A stretch of 64,000 nt of DNA. It comes from Leptolyngbya sp. PCC 6406. Its GTDB lineage: Bacteria > Cyanobacteriota > Cyanobacteriia > Phormidesmidales > Phormidesmidaceae. The translations under genes were made by a program, and so were the position numbers. Positions 1-7,607 of the stretch are shown here, piece by piece. Within the stretch, counting starts at the first letter, position 1; every line of letters starts with the position of its first letter. The notes below the pieces were generated by a model. It was not told where the DNA came from, did no database searches, and saw nothing but the letters and a program-made list of their open reading frames with translations. Location: positions 2,208,752-2,272,751 of the forward strand of contig NZ_KI913949.1 in assembly GCF_000332095.2 (NCBI RefSeq), written 5' to 3'.

Positions 1-421
1 GCAGGCCAGTGTGAGCCATAGGCCCAGGCTCACACTGGTGCCGAGCCCAAATGGGCAAAAAGATCCTTGTTGCATGGGTTTGGAGGAAATGCTACTAGCC
101 CTAACTATATGCACCTGAATAGTGGCAAAAATGTGACGGGGCTGGCGCTGCCCGCATTGTCACCTTTATTCAGCAGGTTGCTCAGGAGGTGTGAATTCTC
201 CTGTAAAGCCACCCTAGTATTGCAAGGCAGCTTCCCACTAAGGGACTCGCAAGAAAATAAGGTACCAATTGCCACCTTGCCTATTGGTGCATTGCTTCGC
301 GTGGGCGAAGCCGCGCCTTAGCGCTATGCACCCTACCAGTGCTCAACGGTTCCGGTACTTTATTTAGACGCATAGACGCACGTCCCTAACCCCGCTGGGG
401 TGAGCACATTGTCCACACGCC
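1..421. other. Gene-poor left edge
   Basis: I see no convincing gene here. A perfect 12-bp inverted repeat (CCAGTGTGAGCC at 6-17, complement at 27-38, 9-nt loop) opens the window and could be the terminator or repeat tail of a gene outside it. An 84-codon open frame at 67-321 lacks a ribosome binding site and resembles no family I know. GGCAGCTTCCCACT near 227 recurs in the large hairpin at 37157-37203. Confidence 0.6.
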
Positions 422-424
422 CTA
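408..424 (-). mobile_element. Solitary MITE terminus
   Basis: The bases ATTGTCCACACGCCCTA match the terminal inverted repeat of the 132-bp elements at 3472-3603 and 61204-61335. No second terminus was found within a few hundred bases, so this is a decayed or solo end. Its last bases (CTA) form the stop codon of the DUF4126 gene, read leftward. Confidence 0.55.
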
Positions 425-1033
425 ATCGGGATCCTGCTTGAAGCGTCGGGGCGATCGCCGCTGGGCGGGCGGCACTTGCTCTAGATACCAGCGCCGCCAC
501 ATGCTGGAAGTGCGTAGGGCCAGCCACAACAGTAACAGGGCAATCACCCCCCCCTGTCGGGGGGCATCAAAGGCAAATAGGACGAGACAAATACAGAGAA
601 AGTCTTGCAGAAAAATGATCCATAAGGGCGGGGTCCGCACACGATAGAACCAACCGAGCTGCACAAGCTGCATGACCAAGGCCAGCAGTCCCCCCAAGAT
701 TCCCACAACCCAGACGATCAGCCCCCCCTCTAGGTCCATAGTGCGGGCCAGGGCAATGCCGGTAATCGCCCCGACAAAGGGACTAAAGAGCAGTTGTACC
801 GTGGGGAAGAGCCGCCGCAGAGGACGCTCCTTCGATAACATCAACTCCATCACTGTCCAGCCCACTAATACCCCCAGTACTACTCGGGGCGATATGTGAG
901 ATAGAAGAGGGACGTTGGACCAGAGTCGATCTCCAGACAAAAGCCCAATTAACAGCAGCGGTAGGGCTAAACGAAACCCACTAGCCGCCGAGATAGACAA
1001 AATCGCCAGCAGCTCTGTGATAATCACGATCAA
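422..1033 (-). CDS. DUF4126 family membrane protein
   Basis: A 203-residue integral membrane protein. The N-terminal helix carries an SAASGFRLALPLLLIGLL pattern typical of the DUF4126 family, followed by further hydrophobic segments and a basic C-terminal tail (QRRSPRRFK). The function of DUF4126 is unknown; by composition it sits in a membrane. It is divergent from the rhomboid gene, with about 105 bp between the starts. Its stop codon overlaps a solitary MITE terminus. Family assignment is by motif recognition only. Confidence 0.7.
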   Translation of the reverse strand: MIVIITELLAILSISAASGFRLALPLLLIGLLSGDRLWSNVPLLSHISPRVVLGVLVGWTVMELMLSKERPLRRLFPTVQLLFSPFVGAITGIALARTMDLEGGLIVWVVGILGGLLALVMQLVQLGWFYRVRTPPLWIIFLQDFLCICLVLFAFDAPRQGGVIALLLLWLALRTSSMWRRWYLEQVPPAQRRSPRRFKQDPD

Positions 1034-1139
1034 ATCAGGCGGACTGTGTTGTTATGAAGAGAGCAGTTGATTCTGATTGTAGAGGGGAAAAATTCCCTTT
1101 GCTGCTGAGATGCCCTACTTCATAATTCCACCTTAGGCG

Positions 1140-1724
1140 ATGTCTTCACCCAAATCTTCCTGGCAGCAAGAACTCAAATCCCACGCTTGGATTTTAGGCA
1201 CCCTGGTAGCCCTGCTGTGGGGCATTCAGATTGTCAATGACTTGATTTTTAATGGCGGCTTGGCTCGCTATGGCATCATGCCCCGTGCGGGAATCGGGCT
1301 GCGGGGGATTGTGTTTGCCCCTTTTCTCCATGGCAATTTTGGCCATCTAATGGCCAATACCATTCCCCTCGTTACTCTGGGATGGTTGATCCTGCTGCAA
1401 GAAGTTGGGGATTTCTTGATCGTATCCCTGGTGGCCATGGGGGTGAGTGGCCTTGGCACCTGGCTGATTGGCGCTCCGGGCTCGGTCCATGTGGGGGCTA
1501 GTGGGGTGATATTTGGCTACCTGGGTTTCTTGCTAATGCGGGGCTGGTTTGAGCGCAGCATTAGCGCGATCGCACTTTCCTTGGTCGTCCTGATGTTCTA
1601 TGGCAGCTTGGTATGGGGCATCTTCCCCAACCAACCTGGCGTCTCCTGGGAAGGACACCTCTTTGGCTTTGTGGGCGGTGTTCTAGCGGCTCGACTAATC
1701 GCTAAGCGCTCCATCACTCCCTAA
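1140..1724 (+). CDS. Rhomboid family intramembrane serine protease
   Basis: A 194-residue protein with about six hydrophobic segments, the minimal rhomboid fold. Seen directly: the HGNFGHLMAN motif (residues 64-73), the nucleophile motif GASG with Ser121, and the dyad histidine in EGHLFGFVGG (His173). These are the residues expected of an active rhomboid, which cuts transmembrane helices of other membrane proteins within the bilayer. The substrate cannot be predicted. Transcribed divergently from the DUF4126 gene; a small reading frame follows 23 bp downstream and may be co-transcribed. Confidence 0.88.
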   Translation: MSSPKSSWQQELKSHAWILGTLVALLWGIQIVNDLIFNGGLARYGIMPRAGIGLRGIVFAPFLHGNFGHLMANTIPLVTLGWLILLQEVGDFLIVSLVAMGVSGLGTWLIGAPGSVHVGASGVIFGYLGFLLMRGWFERSISAIALSLVVLMFYGSLVWGIFPNQPGVSWEGHLFGFVGGVLAARLIAKRSITP

Positions 1725-1747
1725 CAGAACCTCCTGCCCAATTACCT

Positions 1748-1945
1748 GTGCTACGGATTCAAGGGCAGGTAGCCCAGGCCCAGACAGAAGAGGAACGACA
1801 AGCGCGCTTGGATGCGATCGCACCTCTGCACCAAATGGGTCTCACCCCAGAGCAGATTGCCATTGCCCTAAACCTAGCCCTCGCCGCTGTAGAGGAGCAT
1901 CAACTCAAAGCGGGACAAATCTCTTGGGGAGGAGTTAGGAGTTAG
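1748..1945 (+). CDS. Small hypothetical protein, helix-turn-helix-like
   Basis: A 65-residue frame opening with GTG, 23 bp after the rhomboid gene and on the same strand. The middle (LTPEQIAIALNLALAAVEEH) looks like two helices with a turn, as in region-4-type or transposase helix-turn-helix motifs. I do not recognise the protein. The 3' end runs into a large inverted repeat at 1930-1996, so the last residues are repeat-encoded. It could be a real small gene or a chance frame. Confidence 0.35.
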   Translation: MLRIQGQVAQAQTEEERQARLDAIAPLHQMGLTPEQIAIALNLALAAVEEHQLKAGQISWGGVRS

Positions 1946-1996
1946 GAGCCAGAATCTAGGAGATTACTGGATTCTGACTCCTGACTCCTGAATTCC
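1930..1996. repeat. Inverted heptamer-type repeat (GGAGTTA/ACTCCTG)
   Basis: Tandem GGAGTTA-type heptamers (1931-1949) followed by AGAATC are mirrored by GATTCTGACTCCTGACTCCTG (1970-1990) to form a long imperfect hairpin. Heptameric repeats of the GAGTCAG/CTCCTGA type are a known class of short tandem repeats in cyanobacteria. It could end the rhomboid transcript. Confidence 0.7.
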
Positions 1997-2141
1997 TCGG
2001 AACCAATATTGTCTCGGCTTACGTTGATACCCCTGTAGAGCACAGCCTTATCTCTGGTGAATAGACCAGGGCAGAGCCTCCCAACGGGCTTTCGTGGCGG
2101 AGTCCACGTCATCCACTGGATTAGGCTAGGCAAGATAGGCA

Positions 2142-2180
2142 AGAAAAAACCAGCTTCCTGAGACTTTCAGGAAGCTGGTT
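2142..2180 (-). terminator. Rho-independent terminator of the PEP-CTERM gene
   Basis: A perfect 14-bp stem (2148-2161 with 2167-2180, loop GACTT) is followed on the minus strand by a run of six T (2144-2149 read in reverse). It lies 35 bp past the PEP-CTERM stop codon. Confidence 0.85.
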
Positions 2181-2214
2181 GTCAGTGATTCTCTCAAGAA
2201 TCCATCTGAAACAA

Positions 2215-3108
2215 TTAGGCGATGCGTTGACGGCGGGTTGCGATCGCTAATCCTCCCAGCGCCAGCAGCCCCAGCGCCGATGCAGGCTCAGGTACGCTCT
2301 CGGGATCCTCAGGAATTTCCACACGGGGAGGAAGCTTGCCGACAAAGGCCATGCCATCGTTGATGCATTCAGCCAAGATATGGGCGATGAAGTCGCCATC
2401 AGGTAGGAGGTTACGGTCGAAGCTGAAGCCAAAGGTATGGGTACCGACAGCACCAAAACTACCAAAGTTCAGGGTAGATAGCGCCGCCGCATCCAGTAGA
2501 TTGATTCCCCCCAGGAAGTCGCCTGAGGCAATAGAGTTCACCAACGTATGCTTTTTATTAACCCCATCGCCAAAGTAAGCGTCGGTTTGACCGAGGTCAG
2601 CCATATTAGCACTCCCACCTGCCTTTATGACCGCGTTTTGATGGTGGTTCAAGTGGTCGAAGCCAGCATTTTGCCCAGCCACGTTCTTACCCGTCACGTT
2701 GCCATAGAGCCCCAACTGGGTTACGCCAGAGTCGCTGTTTTCGACAAACTTGACGGCAAAGAGATCCCCATTGGCAGCGGTGAGGTTATCCCCCGTGAAG
2801 TTGAAGAAAAAATCTCCATACTTAATCACGCCATTGCTGGCTCGACTGTCCGTAGCCCCTGAGATGGGGTTGAGGTTGGAGTTGATCGCGACAAACACGC
2901 TATCTGCCGTAGCCTGAATGGCCATAGCATAAAATTCGAAGCGGCTTTGTGCCCCCACTTTGCCATTGCTGTCATGACCATCAGTGAAGGAGTCAATGGC
3001 ATAGTCCCAACCTTCGGCGGTTTGGGCGTGACCAGGGGCGACACCTAGGCTGAGGGCTGTAAGGGTCAAGCCCGTAGCGAGTAGGGCAGTCTGGGTCAGA
3101 AATCGCAT
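2215..3108 (-). CDS. PEP-CTERM exosortase-dependent surface protein (XDD-like)
   Basis: A 297-residue secreted protein. The chosen ATG at 3108 follows AGGAG with 8-nt spacing and opens a clean signal peptide (MRFLTQTALL..., AHAQ-like cut after GHA). A frame extends 16 codons upstream but lacks a good ribosome site. The C-terminus has the PEP-CTERM sorting signal: VPEPAS, a hydrophobic helix and a basic end (RRQR), which exosortase is known to cut for surface attachment. The body (YAMAIQATADSVFVAINSNL, GDFFFNFTG) resembles the cyanobacterial XDD family of exosortase-dependent proteins. It has its own terminator and sits downstream of psbA on the same strand, separated by the psbA terminator. 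Confidence 0.85.
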   Translation of the reverse strand: MRFLTQTALLATGLTLTALSLGVAPGHAQTAEGWDYAIDSFTDGHDSNGKVGAQSRFEFYAMAIQATADSVFVAINSNLNPISGATDSRASNGVIKYGDFFFNFTGDNLTAANGDLFAVKFVENSDSGVTQLGLYGNVTGKNVAGQNAGFDHLNHHQNAVIKAGGSANMADLGQTDAYFGDGVNKKHTLVNSIASGDFLGGINLLDAAALSTLNFGSFGAVGTHTFGFSFDRNLLPDGDFIAHILAECINDGMAFVGKLPPRVEIPEDPESVPEPASALGLLALGGLAIATRRQRIA

Positions 3109-3421
3109 GGATGTTGCTCCTATGAATTGAGGCGAAAGGTAGTTACTGAGAACCACAAGAAACGTATGGGTTGACTTTGAACTGCGGGACTATGGTGCCT
3201 CGTAAGGACACCGGCATCATGGGAATGACTGCGTATACTTACGTGGGGCTACGTACTTTTTTCGCGTCTCAATGCTTGCAGTACCAAAGGAGTTGCACCT
3301 GAACCTACGTTATCAATCGTTCCCATCCATGTAAATTTCAATACCTCAGATTTCATCAAACCCTTACACATCACCGGGGTATTGTGAAGGTGTTGGGGTC
3401 CAGAAAACTCTCTCAACGAAA
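3109..3421. other. Upstream region of the PEP-CTERM gene
   Basis: No gene seen. It holds the leader of the PEP-CTERM gene. Around 3228-3252 a TACGT motif appears twice in inverted context (TTACGTGGGGCTACGTAC), a possible operator of unknown protein. The right end abuts the psbA terminator. Confidence 0.4.
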
Positions 3422-3449
3422 AAAAAGCGCCCCCGAGGGGGCGCTTTTT
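3422..3449 (-). terminator. psbA transcription terminator
   Basis: A GC-rich 8-bp core stem (GCGCCCCC at 3427-3434 with its complement at 3437-3444) is flanked by A and T runs that extend pairing to 13 bp. Read on the minus strand it ends in a T run, which fits termination of psbA. A 132-bp mobile element now lies between the psbA stop codon and this terminator. Confidence 0.85.
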
Positions 3450-3471
3450 AAGTCATGGACTGAGTCAGAGA

Positions 3472-3603
3472 CTAGGGCGTGTGGAAAATTAAGGAGGAAA
3501 TCTTTGCAGCTTAGACATGACCACGCCCGCCCTACTGAATCAAACTAGGGGCTCTAACCGGCCCATAACCAGGAATCTGGCTTCGATTGTCCACAACCCC
3601 TAG
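3472..3603. mobile_element. 132-bp MITE-like element, copy 1 (at psbA 3' end)
   Basis: The ends form an imperfect terminal inverted repeat: CTAGGGCGTGTGGAAAAT at the left, and the complement of CTAGGGGTTGTGGACAAT at the right. A second element of exactly 132 bp at 61204-61335 shares most of the interior (for example CATGACCACGCCCGCCCTAC and CCCATAACCAGGAATCT). There is no open frame. TA flanks both ends inside CTAG, consistent with a TA target duplication. Such short non-coding elements are normally moved by a transposase supplied elsewhere in the genome; none is encoded in this window. Confidence 0.8.
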
Positions 3604-4661
3604 CCGATGAGTTCAGGAGCCTGAGCCGCAGCTAGGTCCAGAGGGAAGTTGTGAGCATTGCGCTCGTGCATCACTTCCATCCCCAGGTTGGCGCGGTTGA
3701 TTACGTCAGCCCAGGTGCCAATCACACGACCCTGAGAGTCGAGGACAGACTGGTTGAAGTTGAACCCGTTCAGGTTGAACGCCATGGTGCTGATACCCAA
3801 GGAGGTGAACCAGATGCCGATGACGGGCCATGCACCTAAGAAGAAGTGCAAGGAACGGCTGTTGTTGAAGCTGGCGTATTGGAAGATCAAACGACCGAAG
3901 TAGCCATGGGCGGCAACGATGTTGTAGGTCTCTTCTTCTTGGCCAAACTTGTAGCCGTAGTTCTGAGATTCGGTTTCGGTGGTCTCACGCACTAGGCTGG
4001 AGGTCACCAAGGAACCGTGCATGGCGGAGAATAGGGAACCACCGAATACACCCGCTACACCCAACATGTGGAAGGGGTGCATCAGAATGTTGTGCTCTGC
4101 TTGGAACACCAACATGAAGTTGAAGGTGCCGGAGATACCCAGGGGCATACCGTCGGAGAAGGAGCCTTGACCCAAGGGATAGATCAGGAACACTGCGGAA
4201 GCCGCTGCTACGGGAGCAGAGTAGGCGACGCAGATCCAGGGGCGCATTCCTAGGCGGTAGCTCAGTTCCCATTCACGACCCATGTAGCAGAAGACGCCGA
4301 TGAGGAAGTGGAAGATGACGAACTGGTAGGGGCCACCGTTGTACAGCCACTCATCTAGGGAGGCAGCTTCCCAGATGGGGTAGAAGTGCAGGCCAATGGC
4401 GTTGGAGGAGGGAACAACAGCTCCGGAGATGATGTTGTTGCCATACATCAGGGACCCGGCGACGGGCTCACGGATGCCATCGATGTCTACGGGGGGAGCC
4501 GCGATGAAGGCGATGACGAAGCAGGTGGTGGCAGCGAGCAGGGTGGGGATCATCAACACGCCGAACCAGCCAATGTATAGGCGGTTTTCGGTGCTGGTCA
4601 CCCACTGACAGAACTGCTCCCACAGGGAAGCGCTCTGTTGTTGTTGCAGGGTTGTGGTCAT
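3600..4661 (-). CDS. psbA: Photosystem II D1 protein
   Basis: A 353-residue D1, the thylakoid reaction-centre subunit that binds P680, pheophytin, QB and the Mn4CaO5 cluster. All key residues fall at standard numbering: Tyr161, Asp170, Glu189, His190, His198, His215, Ser264, His272, His332, Glu333, His337, Asp342 and the processing-site Ala344. Glu130 marks the high-light type rather than the Gln130 type. The tail after Ala344 is nine residues (AAQAPELIG), seven fewer than in most cyanobacteria. The TAG stop lies at the edge of a 132-bp mobile element, whose first base supplies the G. A near-consensus promoter lies upstream and a strong hairpin downstream. Confidence 0.98.
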   Translation of the reverse strand: MTTTLQQQQSASLWEQFCQWVTSTENRLYIGWFGVLMIPTLLAATTCFVIAFIAAPPVDIDGIREPVAGSLMYGNNIISGAVVPSSNAIGLHFYPIWEAASLDEWLYNGGPYQFVIFHFLIGVFCYMGREWELSYRLGMRPWICVAYSAPVAAASAVFLIYPLGQGSFSDGMPLGISGTFNFMLVFQAEHNILMHPFHMLGVAGVFGGSLFSAMHGSLVTSSLVRETTETESQNYGYKFGQEEETYNIVAAHGYFGRLIFQYASFNNSRSLHFFLGAWPVIGIWFTSLGISTMAFNLNGFNFNQSVLDSQGRVIGTWADVINRANLGMEVMHERNAHNFPLDLAAAQAPELIG

Positions 4662-4741
4662 GATTAAAAAAGTAGTGCGGTTACTTGAACTAACGGTTGC
4701 CTGACCCCAAGGGGCTGGGCGGATGGGTTATGTATGTCTAA

Positions 4742-4770
4742 ATATTAACTAAACTGTTGCGGATTGTAAA
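4742..4770 (-). promoter_or_regulatory. psbA promoter
   Basis: Read on the minus strand: TTTACA (4765-4770), a 17-bp spacer, then TAATAT (4742-4747). This is close to the sigma-70 consensus and predicts a start near 4735, giving a leader of about 70 nt before the psbA ATG at 4661. Confidence 0.75.
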
Positions 4771-4947
4771 GCATTGTTCACATTTTCCTGATCCTTCCCC
4801 CCGCTCTGGCCTGCCGCTTATACACATCATCTCTGCGCAGTCAGATTCGGGCGAATCCCCCGCTATACCCCAGTCTTAATCGATCGCACTGCTGCTACCC
4901 TGCGTCGGAATGGAATACCGCCGCTCATGGCGACCGTCCTCTTGGGT

Positions 4948-6039
4948 CTACACGTTGAAACGGAAGAGCATCACATCCCCTTCTTGGACAACGTACTCCT
5001 TGCCCTCACTGCGTACCAGCCCCTTTTCCTTGGCAGCCCCCATGGAGCCGAAGGTGACGAGATCTGAGTAGGCGATGGTTTCGGCGCGGATGAAGCCGCG
5101 CTCGAAGTCGGTGTGGATGACTCCGGCAGCTTGGGGGGCGACCATGCCAGCCGTGATGGTCCAGGCGCGGGTTTCCTTGGGGCCGGTGGTGAAGTAGGTG
5201 CGTAGTCCCAGGAGCTCATAGGTGGCGCGGATGAGGGACTGGAGGCCCCCTTCTTCGACGCCCAGGGACTCTAGGAAGTCAGTACGCTCCTCCTGGGAGA
5301 GGTCCACCAATTCGGCCTCGACTTGGGCGGAGACAATGACGACTTGGGCCTGTTCAGTGGCTGCGATCGCACGCACCTTTTCCACCCAAGCGTTGCCTGT
5401 GGCGAGGTCATCTTCGCTGACGTTGGCGGCGTAGATGACAGGCTTGCGGGTGAGGAGCCCCAGGGGTTTGATCAGCAGTTCCTCCTCTAGGGTGAGGGAA
5501 ATTTGGCGGGCGGATTGGCCTTCGTTCAAAGCGGGTAGTAGTTTTTCAATCGCCTCCACCTCTGCCTGGATCTCCTTATCCTTCTTGGCTTGCTTGCGGG
5601 CACGATCGAGGCGCTTTTCCAACTGAGCCAGATCCGACAGGGCCAGTTCTAGATTGATGATTTCCGCATCCCGCGCCGGGTCGATAGAACCTGCCACATG
5701 GATAATGTCTTCATTCTCGAAGCAGCGCACCACATGGACAATGGCGTCCACTTCCCGAATATTAGCGAGGAACTGGTTGCCCAATCCTTCTCCCTGACTG
5801 GCACCCTGCACCAGTCCAGCAATGTCTACAAACTCGACGCGGGCCGGGACGATCTCACTGGAGTCGGAAATCTGGGCCAAGACCCCTAGGCGCGGATCAG
5901 GAACCGCCACTATCCCCACGTTGGGCTCAATGGTACAGAAGGGAAAATTTGCTGCCTGGGCTTTGGCATTGGCCACCACGGCGTTGAAGAGGGTGGATTT
6001 TCCGACGTTAGGTAGCCCAACAATTCCGGCTCTGAGCAT
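4948..6039 (-). CDS. ychF: Redox-regulated ATPase YchF (Obg/OLA1 family)
   Basis: A 363-residue universally conserved P-loop NTPase that associates with ribosomes and hydrolyses ATP in preference to GTP. Seen: P-loop GLPNVGKST (8-16) at the extreme N-terminus, a [11 protein letters not shown]3-type motif, a central coiled coil (about 125-170), a degenerate specificity motif (YAANVSEDD) in place of NKxD, and a C-terminal TGS domain (from about 280, ending [11 protein letters not shown]). Length is that of the family. The ATG at 6039 is at the expected site because [15 protein letters not shown] is the usual start. Upstream of psbA on the same strand but separately transcribed. Confidence 0.96.
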   Translation of the reverse strand: MLRAGIVGLPNVGKSTLFNAVVANAKAQAANFPFCTIEPNVGIVAVPDPRLGVLAQISDSSEIVPARVEFVDIAGLVQGASQGEGLGNQFLANIREVDAIVHVVRCFENEDIIHVAGSIDPARDAEIINLELALSDLAQLEKRLDRARKQAKKDKEIQAEVEAIEKLLPALNEGQSARQISLTLEEELLIKPLGLLTRKPVIYAANVSEDDLATGNAWVEKVRAIAATEQAQVVIVSAQVEAELVDLSQEERTDFLESLGVEEGGLQSLIRATYELLGLRTYFTTGPKETRAWTITAGMVAPQAAGVIHTDFERGFIRAETIAYSDLVTFGSMGAAKEKGLVRSEGKEYVVQEGDVMLFRFNV

Positions 6040-6167
6040 AGCGATCGCACGGGTAAAAAATTTGAGGATAAACCTGGCCTAGACCTTTTCCAGCATAGGA
6101 GAGCTGTGGAGTAAACGGTAGTCGGAGTCCGGTGCTATCCTTTGGTGTCAGTTCTCAAGGATGGGGC

Positions 6168-6788
6168 ATGAATAGGATGGGCAAGGTCGGCACAATTGGG
6201 CTATTGATGGCAGTGACGGTGGGCCTGTCGGGTTGTAATGGCTTGCTTCAAGCCCTCGGACTGCGCCCTGGCAATTCCCAGGCAGAAAATAGCGAGCGCA
6301 TCGGCACCCAGTCCCTCAATACCACCGATGACGGCAACATTTTGGTGAATGAGACGGCGGGGATTCAGATCACCCTTCCTGCCTCTTGGCAAGAAGATGA
6401 GCGTCTGCACAATTCGGCAGAGCTTCAGGCTTCAGACCCAACTAACAACCTCTATATCATTGTGTTGGCAGAAGATGAGCGTGCGCTTCAGCGCTTTGGC
6501 CTGAGGGAGAATGCCGAAACCTACCGCAATATTCTGATCCGTAACCTGCAAGCCTTTGAGGGGGGAGATGCCACTGATGTGGCCTTTGTGGGGGACAATT
6601 TCGCCACCCAGCATGAGATCCGGGGCCAGGTTCAGGCGGGGACGCAGGTCGTCTATCTTCACACGACGGTGCTGACGGAGAATCGCTATTACCAGATTGT
6701 GGCCTGGTCTACGCCGGACCAGTACAGTTTTTCCAGGACGGAACTGCAAACCATTACCGAAAGTTTTCGGGAAACCTCAGGCAGTTAA
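6168..6788 (+). CDS. Lipoprotein with PsbP/DUF1795-like domain
   Basis: A 206-residue lipoprotein. The ATG at 6168 follows AAGGA with 6-nt spacing and opens a signal peptide ending in the lipobox LSGC. After a Ser/Asn-rich linker, the mature part (GIQITLPASWQEDERL, then alternating beta and alpha segments) fits the PsbP/Mog1-like fold shared by DUF1795 and PsbP-related proteins: a short domain that starts with an ITLP-x-SW strand. The role is unknown; membrane-anchored and periplasm- or lumen-facing by its signal. A 30-bp tandem duplication follows directly after the stop. Confidence 0.65.
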   Translation: MNRMGKVGTIGLLMAVTVGLSGCNGLLQALGLRPGNSQAENSERIGTQSLNTTDDGNILVNETAGIQITLPASWQEDERLHNSAELQASDPTNNLYIIVLAEDERALQRFGLRENAETYRNILIRNLQAFEGGDATDVAFVGDNFATQHEIRGQVQAGTQVVYLHTTVLTENRYYQIVAWSTPDQYSFSRTELQTITESFRETSGS

Positions 6789-6795
6789 TCGCCAG

Positions 6796-6855
6796 GTGGA
6801 TGAATTTTTGGGCGGGATCTTGATCGTGGATGAATTTTTGGGCGGGATCTTGATC
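6796..6855 (+). repeat. Exact 30-bp tandem duplication
   Basis: Two perfect head-to-tail copies (6796-6825 and 6826-6855) starting GTGGATGAATTTTTGGGCGG and ending TCTTGATC. They lie 7 bp past the lipoprotein stop. Perfect identity points to a recent duplication or an assembly artefact. Confidence 0.85.
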
Positions 6856-6858
6856 AAC

Positions 6859-6879
6859 GGTGGGCGATGCCCACCCTAC
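6859..6879 (-). repeat. Dispersed 21-bp palindromic repeat (GGTGGGC family)
   Basis: GGTGGGCGATGCCCACC followed by CTAC. Read on the minus strand it is the same element as the three copies inside priA (8749-8865): GTAGGGTGGGC, two variable bases, GCCCACC. Confidence 0.8.
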
Positions 6880-7002
6880 GCTTAAGCTTTCATTGGCAAC
6901 ACTGCTTTTTTCGTTCCCTCGTTAACCGCCAAGAGCATCGTCGGGGTACAGGTGTGACGTAATGTGGCCTAATAGAGTAGAAACCCCCTGCAATCCTTGG
7001 AG

Positions 7003-7575
7003 ATGATGAAACAACTGCGTTGGCGGCATTGGTTGGGATGGGCCGCGATCGCCCTGATCCTTTGCATCGGCTGGCTGGGCCTCGGCAGTCCAGCCCTAGC
7101 AGGGCTGGAGGACGATCACTACGATGGCAACATTTTCGCCCTCTATGCGGGCAATGGCTCCCTGGTACCGCCCCGGATTGCCCTGTCCCAATCCATACGG
7201 GAGGGGAGGCCAACGCTGCTGGTGTTTTATGTGGACGATAGCGCCGACTGCAAGCGATTTTCCTCGGTGATTTCCCAGCTCCAGGCTCCCTATGGCCGGG
7301 TTGTGAACTTTATTCCCCTGATGGCGGATGCGATTCCGGTGCAGAAAGACTATGAGCCCACGGAGGCGGGCTATTACTTCCAGGGTGTTGTACCCCAAAC
7401 GGTGGTGCTAGACGGGGACGGTACTGTGCGCTTGAATGAGGCGGGTCAGGTCAGCTATGAGGCGATTGACGATGTCATGCGGGAGATCTTTGATCTGTTA
7501 CCGCGATCGCAGTCGGAAGAACTCCGCCGCCGCCCCATCAACGAAGTCAATAGCGAACTGGTGGAAATGCGCTGA
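7003..7575 (+). CDS. Thioredoxin-fold thylakoid photosystem I accumulation factor
   Basis: A 190-residue protein with an N-terminal hydrophobic anchor (about 10-32) and an ALAG signal-cut-like site, followed by a thioredoxin-like domain. The segment YDGNIFALYAGNGSLVPPR and GVVPQTVVLDGDG are those of the cyanobacterial Slr1796-like family annotated as thylakoid membrane photosystem I accumulation factor. The CxxC site is reduced to one cysteine (SADC in DDSADCKRF), as in that family, so it is unlikely to act as a dithiol oxidoreductase. A GGAG lies just before the paired ATGs at 7003 and 7006, and either could be used. Convergent with priA, 32 bp apart. Confidence 0.8.
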   Translation: MMKQLRWRHWLGWAAIALILCIGWLGLGSPALAGLEDDHYDGNIFALYAGNGSLVPPRIALSQSIREGRPTLLVFYVDDSADCKRFSSVISQLQAPYGRVVNFIPLMADAIPVQKDYEPTEAGYYFQGVVPQTVVLDGDGTVRLNEAGQVSYEAIDDVMREIFDLLPRSQSEELRRRPINEVNSELVEMR

Positions 7576-7607
7576 TTCTGCGGATTGCCTCCCGGTCAGG
7601 GCTACCC

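Noticed and set aside
67-321. An 84-codon frame at the left edge
   Set aside because: No ribosome site, no recognisable motif, and part of it lies in dispersed repeat sequence.
3472-3603. The element next to psbA as part of the psbA terminator or a regulatory RNA
   Set aside because: A second copy of equal length with the same inverted ends occurs at 61204-61335 in an unrelated setting, so it is a mobile repeat.
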